In this document: positions 1 to 13,549 of the stretch, one piece after another
Position numbering within the stretch: position 1 is the first letter of the stretch
Layout: each line of letters opens with the position of its first letter
Source: Anarhynchus alexandrinus
Lineage: Eukaryota; Chordata; Aves; Charadriiformes; Charadriidae
Assembly: GCA_008711295.1 (NCBI GenBank)
Contig: VUYV01000036.1
Coordinates: forward strand, 2,134,732 to 2,198,731
DNA length: 64,000 nucleotides
Reading direction: 5' to 3'
Notes under the pieces: model-generated
Told to the model about the DNA's origin: nothing
Database searches by the model: none
The model's input: only the letters and a program-made list of their open reading frames with translations
Program-made: the position numbers and the translations under genes

Positions 1-3000
1 TTACTTGTTGCAGGATGTCAAAATTACACAGTAAGTCTTTGTAGATATCTTCATTCCCTCTGTAATATGCTGTTCTCACTTTTGGCTGCTGCAGAGATGA
101 CATAAGCGATGGAAGTTTTGTATGAACAGAAAAGAAAAGAATTTTGCTAACATAACTTTAAGAAAGCATAAATCCCAGAGGAAAAATGAAATTTTAATAG
201 TTCGCTGCACTGGGAGAGCACTATGAGGTAGTAACAAAGAGGCAGTTTGTTAATATCAAAAGCCTATTAGCCATTGATGATATAAAATATTATTTAGTAA
301 TATTCTCATGCACATGTACATCATCATTTTAAATGAGATATCACAAAGACATACAGCTGTGCTGTCAGCAAAAGGTAGCTATTATAATCAACAACCAGGC
401 CAAAGTTGAAGTGGAATCTGACCCAAAATGTGTAAATATGAACAAACCAAGGTTGTGGAAAAAAAAAAATGCAATTTTTTCAAATTCTAATTGCATTAGA
501 ATGAATGAAGCAGCATGGTTCTTTTCAAGCTGCATCTCCATATTTCTCTTCTGGCTAATTCTGAAATCAAGAATATTCTAGAGTATCTGCTGTACTATCC
601 GCTCTTCCTATTGAGAAATTCATTTCCCACACAAGCTTATAAATCCATGATTCTGTCTCTTCAAGCAACGATTTTTCATTTTAATGACAATTAAAAATCA
701 GGTGGAAAAAATTATGTATTTGGATCAGAAATGTAAATCTTTGTTTTCCTCAACAAAGCAAAAAATCAGCGTCTTTTTTTATTATTTCAGGATGAATTAA
801 CAGTCTCTCTTCTCCCATTTTTTTAACACCTAAATATTAACAATTAATGGGGTAGACTGAGAAGACATTCACAGAATTGATGGGGAAGATGTGGCATCTT
901 CTTTTTTTCCAAGCAGCCCCAAAGCAGAGCCTTTCAGTCAGATGTGAGACTTGTGCAAACACACACCTGTTCTTTTTGATGGGATTTGAACCTTTATATC
1001 CCAGGAGAGTATCTTTACCAACAGGTTTCAGTATATTTCTCAGTAAATTGTTCTCAATCCCTCTTCTTGACACCAACACCTTTTATAGAAAAGTGCAATA
1101 TGTATTACTTTAGAAAGGGAGTAAGAACTATTCTACAGCTGACAGCTTACTTGCAAAACCCAGTTTTCAGTCAGTGCCTCAACTAAGATGCATGTTCTGC
1201 AAGTGGAATAGCAGGAGAGTCTACGACAGATAGCACACTTGCCATTTGCCTATGGAAAAATTAGGACAAAAAAGGCTACAGAAGAATTGTTGGTTAAAAA
1301 GTGATGGAAAGCACTACCTGCTTCTCATTTTTTCTGAAAGACTTCTTCAAAACAATCAGAAAAATCCAATTAAAAAATCACAAACAGATTTGCATTAAAG
1401 TAATTTTTAATACCTTAAATAAATAAAATCATCTTAAAGTATCTATGTCATGGACCCATCCAGATATTTCTGAAAAAGCATTGTTATTTCGACAGTTGGA
1501 GCAAAACACTTGCAAAGCTGGATTTTAGGATACCTCTATTTCACTGTCTTCAAATAGCAAGTTGGCTCACTACTGGCTCAGATATCTGAAAATATTACTG
1601 GGTTTAGTTAAATTTTGCACCTGAAAAAACTTGTAAGAGTTTGCAGATGTCTGTCATTTTCAGCTATAATTTTTCCTCTTCTTGCTTGTTTTTCCTGGCA
1701 GACCCATACTAAACTAAACAAAAATAAATAAGAAACATTCCCACAGCTTGGTCAATACCCCACACTAGCAGGAGATTGTCGTGCCACTCTAGATCAATTG
1801 TATAACCTGCAGAGGCTACAGAAAGATAATCACTTTTATTTTTCTGTTGAAGTGTTGAAGGAGCTGACATATTGACCAGCATGAACTAGTAGACAATATT
1901 TTATCTAACTGAATCCTAGTTCAATCACACGATAAACTTCAGATGAGAAAATTCTTGCAAGTCCCAAAGGGCATTCAGTGACTGCAGAATACTGCAAGGC
2001 AGGGAAAGCCCTGAAAGAGCCCCAAGTCTCCCTGTATGGCAAAATGGCAGAGGCAGACACAGCAAAATAATTGTAGCTGCTGGTCCCAGAGGAATACAGG
2101 CATATCCCAGTGACACTTGGTTACATGAATAAACTGTGCTTCATAAGCGAATAAACCATACTTAGTGTAAGTACTCCACTGCTGTGAGATGGCTACGTTG
2201 CCTCCAACACTGGTTTGGTGGGAAGGAGTCAGACGAGTACTAGTTCAGGGTTGCTGCTACTGGGCTCCACGACATGACATGGGCATGCTCTGAAGAGCTG
2301 CCCTAGGGACACAGCTCCCAGCGGAGTTGCCGTAGTCCACCCTTGTTTTCTAGATGGGTGTGACTTAAAATTAAAGATTTTTGCATTGGTGCCATGCTAG
2401 GTGGAACGCATGTGAGATGTACACACACACTTTTAATAAAGAATGCTTCCCAGAGAGATGAAGCAAGTATTAAAAAAAGGAAAACATAAACAGTACCTGT
2501 TGAAATTATTTCAGGGGATCATTCAAGAGTGCCCAAATAGCAAGGCAACTCATCAAGACCCTAGCATGACAGCCAGCTGGCAAGTCCACAGCATTTCCAA
2601 AGCAACAGCCAGAGCAGACTCTGGTGGCTGCCAGCTGATCAGATGTCATAGCTTATGAGATGCTATTTTCCATACATTTATATTTAACTCCACTGGTATC
2701 TAAAACATACTTTTTGTTCACAAATAGAGCATACAATGGAAAACTGATGTGTAGAAGAGATTTAGAGGCAAAATTATATATTTGATGTTTAAATGGCAAA
2801 GTCATACTCCATATTCCAAGAATGCAGGGGGATCTGAAGAATAGTTCACCACCTCTGCCTCAAATATTTCAAGGGATTTAATATATGAATAAACGAACCT
2901 TCAGAAAAAAACCCCTTTATTCTACATGAAGGCCCTGCACACTATCCACAAAGAGCTTTGCAGAAGTGTTTTCAGGCACTGCTCATCTGCATAAATCAGA

Positions 3001-5200
3001 TTATTAATTCAAAAAGAAACACAGGATCATCTCTTGGGCTTGAAGCCACCTGATTGGATGGCCTGAGAGTAGGTGCTTTAAGGTACAAAGTCAGAACTCC
3101 TGTGATAAAAGCAGCTCCTACCCTACCTCCAAAGCCAAAGTCCAAACCATTGCTGCCTCTGGCAAGGCCACCACCACAGCTTGAAGGCAAGGGCATGAAT
3201 GAAAGGTGGCAACTCACAGTCTAAGTATGTTGCTCTAAAATCAGGTCCCTGAACTCTGCACTGGCTGCTGGCCACTGAGCTGCAGGAACCTTTGCAAAGG
3301 CTAAAAATGGCATAAATGCACACTGTTAATTCTATATAGTGAACTAGCCTATTTATACCAGCTGTTCATGTTTGCAGTAATTTAAGCACTTCAGTGGCTC
3401 ACTGGGCATTTATTTCTAAGCTTCTAGGAGGTGTACTAAGGAAAGGAAAACCAAAATACTTTAAAACATTAATCCTGTCTCTGAAGGCTATGAAATTCAA
3501 ACGGCCACACGTCTTTTGATGCTGCTTCTGTTTTATGGGCTGTGATCAGGTACCAAGTAAGGAAGTTAGGTAAAACCATAACGTCTTCAAAAAAGCATTA
3601 CATGACAGTTTGAGTGGAACATTAAGTGTGAACACCTCTTTTCCAAAGCTTTCATTAAAAATCTCAGTGTGCAAAGGCAACACATTACTAGTGTTACTCA
3701 AAAGTTTATTTAAAGCCAATGCAGCAGATGTGCACTTAGCCTCACAGGCACTTGAGTGTGCAGCATAGGACAGGGTACAATACTCTTCATCATGGTGATA
3801 CAAAGAGGTGAAGAATATGAAAGAAAAACTCTGTTTAATTGAAACAAAAGATGATTGGAATTTCCTTGAATGGCAGGTGTCCCTGACAATACTGGCTTAA
3901 TTAAGCCCCAGGCAAACTCTTTCATGGACTGCTACTAAGACACTTCCCTCCCAAACTTCAGCATTCCCTGTAACACTGGGCGTCCCCTCTCCAATGCAAC
4001 ATGCAGTCTGTAAATCACACCAGCTGCTGTGTTAGCTGTTTCATGATGTAAACAAACAGGGACTAGATGTTTAAACTCTTATTTCTGTAGGCAGGAGACA
4101 ACATCCCACTTCAATTGCATTCAAGGTGATTTTAGTGATCTTAATTCAAACCCCAGTTAAATCACAGAGCCACCTAATTCCATGATGGTTTTTTTTTTTT
4201 CTATTGTACCTAATAGAATTTCTTCTGTTGATCAGTCTGAAATTTTCACATCCAGAGTTGTTTCGCTGAAGTTGAAGTTGTCAAACATCATCTCTTTGGA
4301 GAGGACAGCGTTCTGGAATGGTTCAAACGCTCAACTTATTGCTTCATCATATTTTTAATGATATTTTCAGCTCTTCAAAATCCCCATGTCTACAGAATCT
4401 AAAAAGGCAATTCTGAGTTCAAGAGGATTTTCTTTTTTTCAAGGTCAACTGCAACCCAATCTCCTCATTTCTTCCCTTTCCACACCCAACGGATGTCACC
4501 TTAAGGAAAGAGATCAAGTTACATAAGGAAGAACAAAGGAGTCTGAGATATTCCTATCTGTGTTGCTTGTAAGCCTCTGATCTACTTTTGCAAAGATGAA
4601 TATGCTATTTTGGCTATCTGTATTGTCAAAGCCTGCTCTGGAAGGGGTGAGGGGGGGAATAGCTCCTGCAGGGCTGCTTCTCACATCCCATATATCTGGA
4701 AAGATAGCAATGTATTGGAACAAGTGCGGAGAAACAGAGTAGGAGCAAATTATACTCCTCACTGAATGAGAACGATAAAACCAGGTTCCCATCTTCTTGA
4801 GGCAAACTAAACAAATACATTGTCTCAGGCTACAACCAGTCTGCAAAATTACAAATTAATGACACACAAAAGAATCTATGTTAAAAGAGCAGTATTAAAG
4901 TTGCCATTCAAATGTTGGAATTCAGACTTAGGAAATGACAGAACTGTCTGTACAGACATCATCATTCACCTCTCATCCACTCCAGAAATATATCATCTAC
5001 CATAACATTTTGTTGCATAACCATACTCCAAGTGCAGACCTACCAAACCTCACAGATCAACAGTAAGACTCAGACAACAGTCTCACATCCCATTCTCTCC
5101 CACTGCAAACTCTGTATCTTTCAGCACAACGTGGGACCTTCCTCTTGTTCTGTGACATCGCATCAGGTTTCTCCAAGTGCATGGATCGGAGGTAGTCCGT
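1..5200. other. Intergenic DNA, no gene recognised
   Basis: AT-rich single-copy-looking DNA. All open frames here are short (110 codons or fewer), overlap on both strands and lack recognisable domains. A short CA run is seen near 2420. I see no gene, RNA gene or clear repeat. Position relative to IMPG1 suggests the desert upstream of that gene (inference). Confidence 0.6.
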
Positions 5201-5283
5201 GTGCAGCCCACACGTGAAGCACTGGGAGAGGAGTCATGCCTGGTGGGTAATGTGTCACCCAGTGCTTCACCACTGTGGTCCAC
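5201..5283. repeat. Imperfect inverted repeat / hairpin
   Basis: Two 26-nt arms (5201..5226 and 5258..5283) are complementary at 20 of 26 positions. The inner 13 pairs (GTGAAGCACTGGG against CCCAGTGCTTCAC) are perfect and the loop is 31 nt. Total length is about 83 nt, the size of a pre-miRNA, but it could equally be a chance palindrome or the remnant of a small DNA element. No known miRNA seed or transposon end was recognised. Confidence 0.5.
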
Positions 5284-5689
5284 TTCATGTCATAGTGTCT
5301 ACACGTATCAGATTGAGTACACCAAGAGGGAAAAAAATTGAGGTATACACCATTTCTTCAATTGTAGAACCTGTCTGACTTGATGTGCAGAATGACTATG
5401 CTCAGATAGTGGGCTTGCTTATATCCTGTACACTCTTCAAACCTTTTTACATAGGCAGTATGATTAACTTACATTTTTTCCTACAGAGGTCCTCAATAGA
5501 ATTTCTGAAGACTTCATGGGCATTCAACCATCTTCCCAAAACACATCTGTGAAAGAGTTTAGTGGCATTAACCTTTTATGGCTGAATCTGAAGCAGATGA
5601 TAAAGTAATAGTTTTTCTCACGCCATTCGCAGGCCTGGGAACCTGCCTCACTAAAGAGATCCCTAACTAGTTACCCTGTTCTATAAATT

Positions 5690-6015
5690 GGTTCCTGATG
5701 TACACGGCCAGCCCAGCTCATTCTTTGACTGTTCCACTCTAATTCCTGTTCTCATTATTCTGCTTTTGAACAGCTGACTCCCAGTTTCCCATTTGTTTCT
5801 CCTTCTCCAATCCTAACAGCAGGATCTCCATCGTTTCTCACCCAACTATCACAGCAATATCCAATATTTTGTTTTCTTGTACTAATTCATTACCAACTGC
5901 TTTCTCCAGTTCCTTCTCCAGAGTTCTTTTCTGACCTCCTCCAGTCTCTGTCTCATCACACTTTGAATGTATTCAATTTCCCCCTTCTGCTTTTACTCTG
6001 CTCCCCACAGCAAGA
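5690..6015. other. Pyrimidine-rich tract
   Basis: Roughly 300 bases of C/T-rich sequence on the + strand, ending in a pyrimidine run and CAG near 6010 that resembles a 3' splice site. The reading frame after it is short and has no recognised homology, so no exon is called. It may be an old repeat or simple strand-biased sequence. Confidence 0.3.
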
Positions 6016-8699
6016 ACAGATTACTTGCTCTCCTTCAGAAGACCAGGCTCACCAGAAATCAATTAAGGGGAAAGGCTTCTGAAACTCCTGTTGCCCTGAC
6101 CTCGAGCATACTCAAATATTTTATAGCAGCAACAGGTATTCAGTATGGTCATTTCTGAGCTACATGGACCATATTCAGTTATTCAATAGGGATGATATAG
6201 ATGTAGCTTGAGCATCATTTTGAGATCTGTCTGAGGAAAACCAGGGTGAAGACAAATGGTGATTGAATTTTTTTGGCCATTTTAACTATGGAAATTAAAA
6301 AATTCTCTACCAAGTGTTTGCCAATTTCAGTTTTCACAGAGATTGCAAGAAGGTTCCCCCTGACAAAAAGAGAACCTTTTCTCCAAACAGCTGGGAAGGC
6401 TAGAGAATTTTGAAGATATAATCTCAGAACATTACAGCATGGAGCAAAGGAGAGAGAATGATAAACGGAAGTGACTGAAAAAAATGACTGTATCATTTTG
6501 GCTGAAATTTTCCAAAAAAACAATCAAACATGCAAAGTGAAAGTTTGAAAAGCTACATACCCATTAAAGTGTCCTGCTCAGACCAGTTTCCAGTTGACAC
6601 TTACTGTAAGGAAATGCTGTAAAAGGTTTTATACAACTATGCTTATGTATCTTTTAACTTCTGTGTTTCTCTGGGAATTAAATTATTTATTAGGAAAAAT
6701 CTGTAACATTTTGCATACTATGTTTATGACAGATTATAATGCTAGAAACTCTATGCCTTTCTTGGTTCAACAAATATTGGTCAGGACTGGTTTGCGTGCA
6801 GTCATACTTGACTTGGGACAGAAGGATGGATTCATGCTTTCCTAAGTTTTCTTTCAAACCTATTTTCTCTGATTAACATAACCCTTTTTACAAGTCCCAG
6901 TCCTACACACCCTTAAAACTACAAATATGGACATTCACGTCATTGGTAGCCTAAAACAATCCCTTTTGCATCAACAAAATCCAAAGAGAGACAGTAACTG
7001 CTTGTGTTAACTACTGCTAAATTTATCAAACTCTGAGTATTTTGCCTCTAGCAAAATTACTACATTTATTACAAGTTATGCAAAGATACCACAGAAATTA
7101 AAAACCCTGTGGACTGTTGAGGCCACATTTCCATTAAGAAGAGGTAGAGGTGCCAATAGAAGCAGACCTACAGGTGAAACAATTAGTGCTGAGGACCTAC
7201 TGTTGTCAACAATAAATAAATACACATTTTGGGTGTTTTACTATGGACTACTCTGACACTAGTCTGGTCCCATGGACAGCCAGTTAGCTGTTGGAGTAGA
7301 GTAGGTGAGTTCCTGGAGTGCATCTTCTGACTTAATTTCATCAGAAAGGAATTAGTTCCTGTCCAGTCTCTCCAACTGAGAGACCGACTTCAAAAGAGCA
7401 CTCCTGGCCCAAAACAGGACCCTAACCTAGGCACATTTGACATGAGGTTTCTGAAGCTAAAGTACAAACCAAGACACCCTATTGCAGCTAGTGTTATGAA
7501 GGGAAGTAAGCAAGATCTAAATCAGGACCCTGTAACAATATTACTGAGCTTTAAAACTGAATTACCAATGCTTACATAAAGGTTTATATTTGCCTACAAG
7601 GAAAAGGAAGGAAAGCAGACAGCTTGAGGTCTGAGCAGGTAAATTAGAGATGATGCTCATCAACATTTTAAAGAATTGCCAGGAACTGTTACCTCGGCTG
7701 GGTAAGTTAGGTAGCCTGTAAATTCATTACTATTTTAGCTGAACTCTCCAAGTATGCTGCAGGAAGAGCTACTTTACTTTCTGTTGGGGTCATGCAGGGC
7801 TAGAAGCAAAGAATCTGGGTGGACTGTGTGACATGAGGAATTTACAAATTTTTGCAGGGTAGCCAGAAGCTGCCAATTTCTAGATTCCCAGAAGTCCCTA
7901 TTATAACTGAATTCTAAAAATTTAAGAGGAAGCTGTGATGTAAACATATGTATTGTTCCAGTAATAATGCCTACAGCCTAAGTAACTCTTATCCAAATGA
8001 GGCATATAAATAAATTCTTCTGATGAGCAGGAGAGATTCTCTGCTTATTTACCCAGTGTGGGTGAAGGGACTTGTGCTTGTGTGGAAGGGTTTGGGCAGT
8101 TGCTTGTTTGATTTAATGAGTATAATTTCTGTATTGAATTTTCAACCGTACATAAAATTTCAAGCAGACCATTATTTCTATGCAGAGCCTCATGGAAGTA
8201 TACCCTTACAGACCTTAACAAAGAAAAGCACACTACATGGTTTGAGATATTCTTCCCTTCTATTTTTCCATAGAATGAAATTTAAAAAAAAAACAAAACA
8301 AAAAAAAAAAAACCAACCTATAACAAAACCTTTAACTTTAAAAAGCAGTATTCAGCAAAAATGAAAAAAAATACGAGGAAGATTCAGGGTTTTTCTCCAC
8401 AACCAGCTTTTCTGCCTTCCTGATTCAGCCAGCTAAGGTCAATCCAGTAAAAAGAAATCAATGCTTGATCCAGATCCCAGGCCAGATATTATTTCTTTGA
8501 CACATTTCTGTCTGTGCCACAAAGGTTTGAAAGATTTTTCAGTCTTCTGTTGTACCAGGGCCAGAAGATTCAAATGCAAAAAAAACCCTTAGTCCAATAG
8601 TTAATCATCATTCATGATAAAAAGAAAATTTCACCTTATTCATATTGTGTATTCAAATAATAATAAATTAAAAACCTTAAGTTCTTTGTCTGTTAGGTT
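6016..8699. other. Intergenic DNA, no gene recognised
   Basis: AT-rich DNA without a supportable gene. An A-rich tract with interspersed C occupies 8284..8312. The 113-codon + frame crossing this tract becomes lysine-rich only because of it and is not considered coding. Confidence 0.6.
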
Positions 8700-8935
8700 A
8701 AAAAGTTCCCTACTTCCCAATATCTGCTCCCTTTTTTCCCTGTAGACTGTAGTCAAATAAATTCTTAACCTTTCCTTCAGCTAGAAACAGACTCATTTCC
8801 TTAAATCTTATGAGTGTAATACAGTTTTCCAGATGCCAAATCATTTCTCTGGTTCTTTCCTAAATATTCCCCAGTTTTTCAACTCATCTTTAAGTGTGAG
8901 GTCTAAAGCTAGACTTTAAACCAGAAGTTTAAAAC
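8700..8935 (-). mobile_element. Ancient CR1/L3-type LINE fragment
   Basis: Read on the + strand, the order of blocks (an AACCTTTCCTTC-like block, TTTTCCAGATGCC, ATCATTTCTCTGG, then a block ending near a CCAG) follows the antisense of the ORF2 3' region of old amniote CR1/L3 LINEs. It is strongly diverged with no open frame. This is recognition by eye against remembered family sequence; a RepeatMasker run would settle it. Confidence 0.45.
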
Positions 8936-11029
8936 ATAGGTTTCAGGAATGCTGAGTATGGACCAAATGTTGTTATGTGAAGGTCGATATTCTAAGTTGC
9001 CAAACTAGAAAAGAAAGTCTGTCACCACTAAAGTGAACCTGTTTATGAAAGTCAGTTAAAGCCCAAGTGAAACAGAATGGTACAAACTGTATGGTTTACA
9101 AGCACTCTGACGCAGGGATCTCAAAAGCGCCCGGTATGGTTCTAGGTCAGCATGATTCTGGTCTGAAGGATTCTACAGGCAAAAGGAGATGCTTAGCATT
9201 GAGGCTCCTTACAGATACTATTCCTGTACGTTGAAAATGGGTCAAGGCTGATTATCCCTCTTGAAATTGGTGATAAGGCACTCCTGTGTAGAAGCACAGG
9301 AGATGTCTGGAATTTACTGTGAGCTTTGTCATCATAGTTGCCATACCCAAATGCTGAAACTCATTAGCCCAGTTCATGCTTTTGTAGACCTGGCCTTTCA
9401 GAAGCATCGACAGTAGATCAGGTCAGACTGAGGAGAATGAAGCCAAGGCTTGTGACTAAATTATGAACAGTGTGCAGACTTGGGGTCCTGCTCTTAACAT
9501 CTCCTGCCTATGTTTTTTCTATCCCTTTTCTAACTCTTTGTTTTCTTTGGCATACTTCTGTCTTCATTCAATAATATATTGGCTTAGAAGACCAGGAACA
9601 TCTCTCTTGAAATATCTTTTGAGATGATGATTAGTGAAAAACTAGAAGTAATACTCAAGAAAACATGTGACCAACACAAATTTGTTCAGCTTCAGAGTGT
9701 GCTATTGTAGCAGTCTTCCAGCAATGAACTTAAGAGTCATTATCCTCCTCAAAACTACCTAAAACAAATCAGCCAGGTGGTTTTTTTCTTCTAGAAGTAC
9801 TCACTAGGTGAAGGACTTAATAATTCTATCTAAACAAGACTTGTATTTCACAGCTGTTGTTGAAGTTGACGTATAGTTCAAGTGCTTTAACATCCATCCT
9901 AGCTGTATTAACATGTCATGCTGGTCATCTACTATAATCTCTAAAAATAAAAGGTTAGTTTTTAAAGAGAAAACTATCCCTTATGTGCACTTACCACTTT
10001 ATTGGCAGGCTAGTCACTTTTTGACTCTCCAGCTCAAAAGGAGAGGGGGGAAACCGGCTTCATAACCCGTTGAACAAAGAGAGGAGTGCAGAGTTGTGTA
10101 CATTCCACAGAAGGGGACCATCAAGAAGAGAGGTGAGATAAGTTCAACTACAACCACCTTGGAAGACCCCAATACAACTCCACTGGACCTCACATGGGGC
10201 CTGTGCTTTCTAGGATTACAGTAAAAAGGGTTGGGTATTTTTATCATTTATGTTAAGAATTGTTATGTGTTACTAAAAACAACATATTTCCACATAAAAA
10301 TGGCGGGCAAGTACATCCAGGAAGGACTATGTTGACGCTTTTTGAGAATTATCCATTAAACTTTCCAATTTCTCTTCTGTTTTTTCCCTCTCACAAGAGG
10401 TGCTTGACGAGTGGCTAAAAGCCAAAACTGTAACAATCAGAAGAAATATTCTTTCTCTTCTCAATCGTTTCCTCATTTTACTCAAAAGTATTTTCTTTTG
10501 TCTTTGGAACAACCTTTCAGTCAAAAAGCTACACAAAATCAATGGGATTATTTTCTTTGTAAGGCACCATTTCTTGTTTCACATCGAAACCTTAATAACT
10601 TTAAAGAAACTCATCCTTCCCAGGAGAGGAGAACTTGTCAGCATCTTAAATCTTAAATCTACTACATGAACTCTGTGTGGTATGAACTAGACAAGAAAAC
10701 TGTTATACAACATGATGCAGTATAAATCTGTGTTACATGAACTTTGTTTAAGTGAAATTGTCAGGCTACCCTGAGACTGTCAGAAAGTCAGGGAGACCTC
10801 ACCCAATACAGGAAAAAGAAGATGAATGGGTAACAGTATTGTCCAGTTGGAGTTTTCTACCTGGGAACTTATGCAATAAGCACAACAGTGTTAATAATTC
10901 TTGTTAAATTAGTCTGCAGGATCTCAGCCCTATCCCAAGGGGAGATCCGATAGCTCCACTTTTCATTCTGTTTTGCTCTAACCTCCACGTCCCCCACCTC
11001 ATTCCAAAACCCATTTTCTTCTAACCCTG
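8936..11029. other. Intergenic DNA, no gene recognised
   Basis: No gene seen. A perfect 8-bp hairpin (CTCCTGTG at 9281..9288, CACAGGAG at 9295..9302, 6-nt loop) is present but short enough to be chance. Open frames at 10.3-10.7 kb are short, overlapping and without domains. Confidence 0.55.
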
Positions 11030-11870
11030 TTGGCTGCCCCACAGCCAACCTCCACTCCCTCTCCACTCCAAACCCCTACTTGTTCAGCCTCAGCCATGTG
11101 CTTTCAGGTAGGGGCCTACGATGATTGCACAATCATTAGTGCCCTTAAATTGCTTATGTCTTCTCCTTCATCTGCAGGAGAGGTCACCCACGTGCTACAA
11201 GCCCTCAGCAGGACCCTGAACCACTGAATCAACTCTTTCCAGTCAGCCGAGAGTGCTGCCGGAGCGCTTCAAGGCGCAGACATTTTGCAATGTTTGGAAA
11301 AGCCTGGCCTNCTTCCAGTCAGCCAAGAGTGCTGCCGGAGCAATTCAAGCCGTATCAGTGGGTGGTAATGGCCTGCACTGTACAGTAGGAAGGGAAATAA
11401 ACCCCCTCTTTCTTAGAAGACTTCTTTAGCCCAGACCATTACTGCACAGGTGCATTGGCAAAGCAATGGGGGCTGAGAGTTATGGCACAGGAACTGGATT
11501 GAAGAAGGACAAAAGGCCAGACCAAACCTTCCTCAGCTGTTTTTGCTGCCAAGAGACAAACGGAAATACCCATCTAGTCTGCCCAGGTGTTGTCCTGGAG
11601 AGCGGGGCAGGCACATCAGGAATGGGGCAGGGGCAGGAGAAGTTCACAGCTTGGGCATCTCTATGTCCTCCCCACACCCAGGCCTGTCCACTCAGCTTTG
11701 TGAGGGGCCATCCGCAGGAAAGAGATTTGGCACTCAGGCAGCTGCGTCCCTTCTGTTCCAAGAAAAGGGCCTCACAGAGACACAGGCATTTTGCAATGTT
11801 TGGAAAAGCCTGGCCTGAGGCCTGCCAGTTTCTCATACTACGCAGCCTTGCCTTTTCACATATCTGAAGA
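11030..11870. other. Locally GC-rich block with open frames on both strands
   Basis: This segment is clearly richer in G+C than its surroundings. It has overlapping open frames of 133 codons (+, from 11466) and 148 codons (-, from 11926). Neither shows a recognisable domain, and dual-strand openness follows from low stop-codon density. It holds an AATAAA-like string near 11396. It could be an old retroelement or a non-coding transcript; nothing in the sequence decides it. Confidence 0.3.
11236..11349. repeat. Short duplication around an N base, probable assembly join
   Basis: The segment 11236..11273 reappears almost unchanged at 11312..11349, directly after the ambiguous base at 11311. The 34 bases just before the N (11277..11310) match 11783..11816 with one difference. 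Repeats abutting a lone N on both sides are what unmerged overlapping contig ends look like, although a real small rearrangement is possible. Confidence 0.6.
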
Positions 11871-12331
11871 GAAAGTCCTGTCAGAAAAATTTGTTCTAGC
11901 AGAAGTTGCTTTGTGAAGAAGAACATGGAAGCCCCATTTCAAGCACTCTTCCTTCTTTTATCTTTATTTCGTGTACACTGACATGAAATTAATCTCATCT
12001 CAAAGTTTAAAGGACTTAATTCCATATTCTTTTGTGACTGTTAAAAGAAAGAAGCAGGAGGCAAATTTAACGACAATGTGAGGTTCAATTATTTCAATTA
12101 CCACCTCCTGCCTAAATGAAGTCTGTTCCTTCAAAGACATCTGCAATTTTACACTCATTTGCTCTTAAAATAGCATTAATTATAATAGTTTCACTGGAAA
12201 TGATAAAAGAATACATGAACAAATTAAATAATCACTTACATACATTAAAAAGTTGCACATATGTTTAATTTATAAATTAATTATTTACCTTACGTAATTA
12301 ATCATGCAGCCAACAAGTCTAAACAAGTATA

Positions 12332-12998
12332 TTTTGTTCCCTTTTTTCTACATATTGTAAGAGTCATATTAATATGAGATCCCAATCTGGAAGCCATTTC
12401 ACAAAACAGAATAGACAGATCTTAAGTAGTTGATACTTACACAAAGCACAGTAAAGTGGTATAACTTACAAGCAAAACTATCATGCTGTCACTTTGGTGG
12501 TTTTTCTGGGGTGGGGATGATAGGTGTTAGTGGGACTGTTTCTGTGGGATTTTGCTAGAGTGCGGATCAATGAAATGAAAGAATGAAGAAGGAAAAAAAA
12601 GAGAGAAAAACAAAGCAGAGGAAGAGATNGATATGAATGTAACATGAGATTTTGTTCCCTTTTTTACACATATTGTAAGAGTCATATTAATATGGGATCC
12701 CAATCTGGAGGCCATTTAAAAAAAACAGAATAGACAGATCTTTTGTAGTTGATACTTAGAAAAAGCACAGTAAAGTGGTATAACTTACAAGCAAAACTAT
12801 CATGCTGTCACTTTGGTGGTTTTTCTGGGGTGGGGATGATAGGTGTTAGTGGGACTGTTTCTCTCTGTGGGATTTTGCTAGAGTGCGGATCAATGAAATG
12901 AAAGAATGAAGAAGGAAAAAAAAGAGAGAAAAACAAAGCAGGGGAAGAGAGAGAACAAANAAAAAAGAGAGAAAAACAAAGCAGAGGAAGAGATAAGA
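12332..12998. repeat. Tandem duplication, ~320-bp unit, broken by N bases
   Basis: The block 12332..12628 is repeated at 12650..12959 with an offset of 318-322 bases. Differences are few (for example an extra CTCT in copy 2). A partial third copy of the purine-rich end lies at 12961..12995. Single N bases sit exactly at the copy junctions (12629 and 12960). This is either a true local tandem repeat or, more likely, an assembly artefact from unmerged reads. The small open frames here are translations of the purine-rich segment and are not genes. Confidence 0.75.
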
Positions 12999-13549
12999 GA
13001 ACAAAAACCTGTTGCACAGTCAGAAAATGAGTGAAGTGACTGTGAAGCTGACAATGGTGCTCCATGCAGGGTCCCAGGACATCCACTGCAGAAAGACTGC
13101 AAAGGAAAACATGGATAAAGGCCCACATAGGAAGGAAGGGAGGTCTTTGTGACATTTCCTGTAGAAAAACAGTATTTGTGAGTCTCTGTGTAAGGATTTT
13201 ATTTCAGTTACATGAAATGATAGTGAATAAAGACCTTACAGTGGAGAAAATACTTCAGTGTAGCACATATACAAGAGTGAAGTGAGTTTTAGTCAAAGAC
13301 AACACTGTTGTATGGTTGTTTTTACTGAATTTAGTCAGAACAGAAAATGAACTGACACACAGGGGTACATTTCTGAAATTTCCATTTTAACTCATAATTG
13401 TGTTTTGTGTCTAATCCTAGGAAATAGTTTTTGCCCCCAGAAAAGGCAGATGCTGTAATTTTGAGGTGAATCAGCAACTGAGTAATTTAATTTCTGCTTA
13501 GACTACCAGATTCCATTCAACCTTACCTATGGAAATCCCCCTTTATGTA

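Noticed and set aside
9281..9302. Short hairpin resembling a bacterial terminator
   Set aside because: 8-bp stem in vertebrate intergenic DNA, expected by chance, without a T run in a meaningful context.
11466..11926. 133-codon (+) and 148-codon (-) overlapping frames
   Set aside because: Open on both strands because of local GC content; no domain, and the area has signs of misassembly.
12527..13155. Paired minus-strand frames sharing a Phe/Ser-rich motif
   Set aside because: They are translations of the same duplicated purine-rich repeat.
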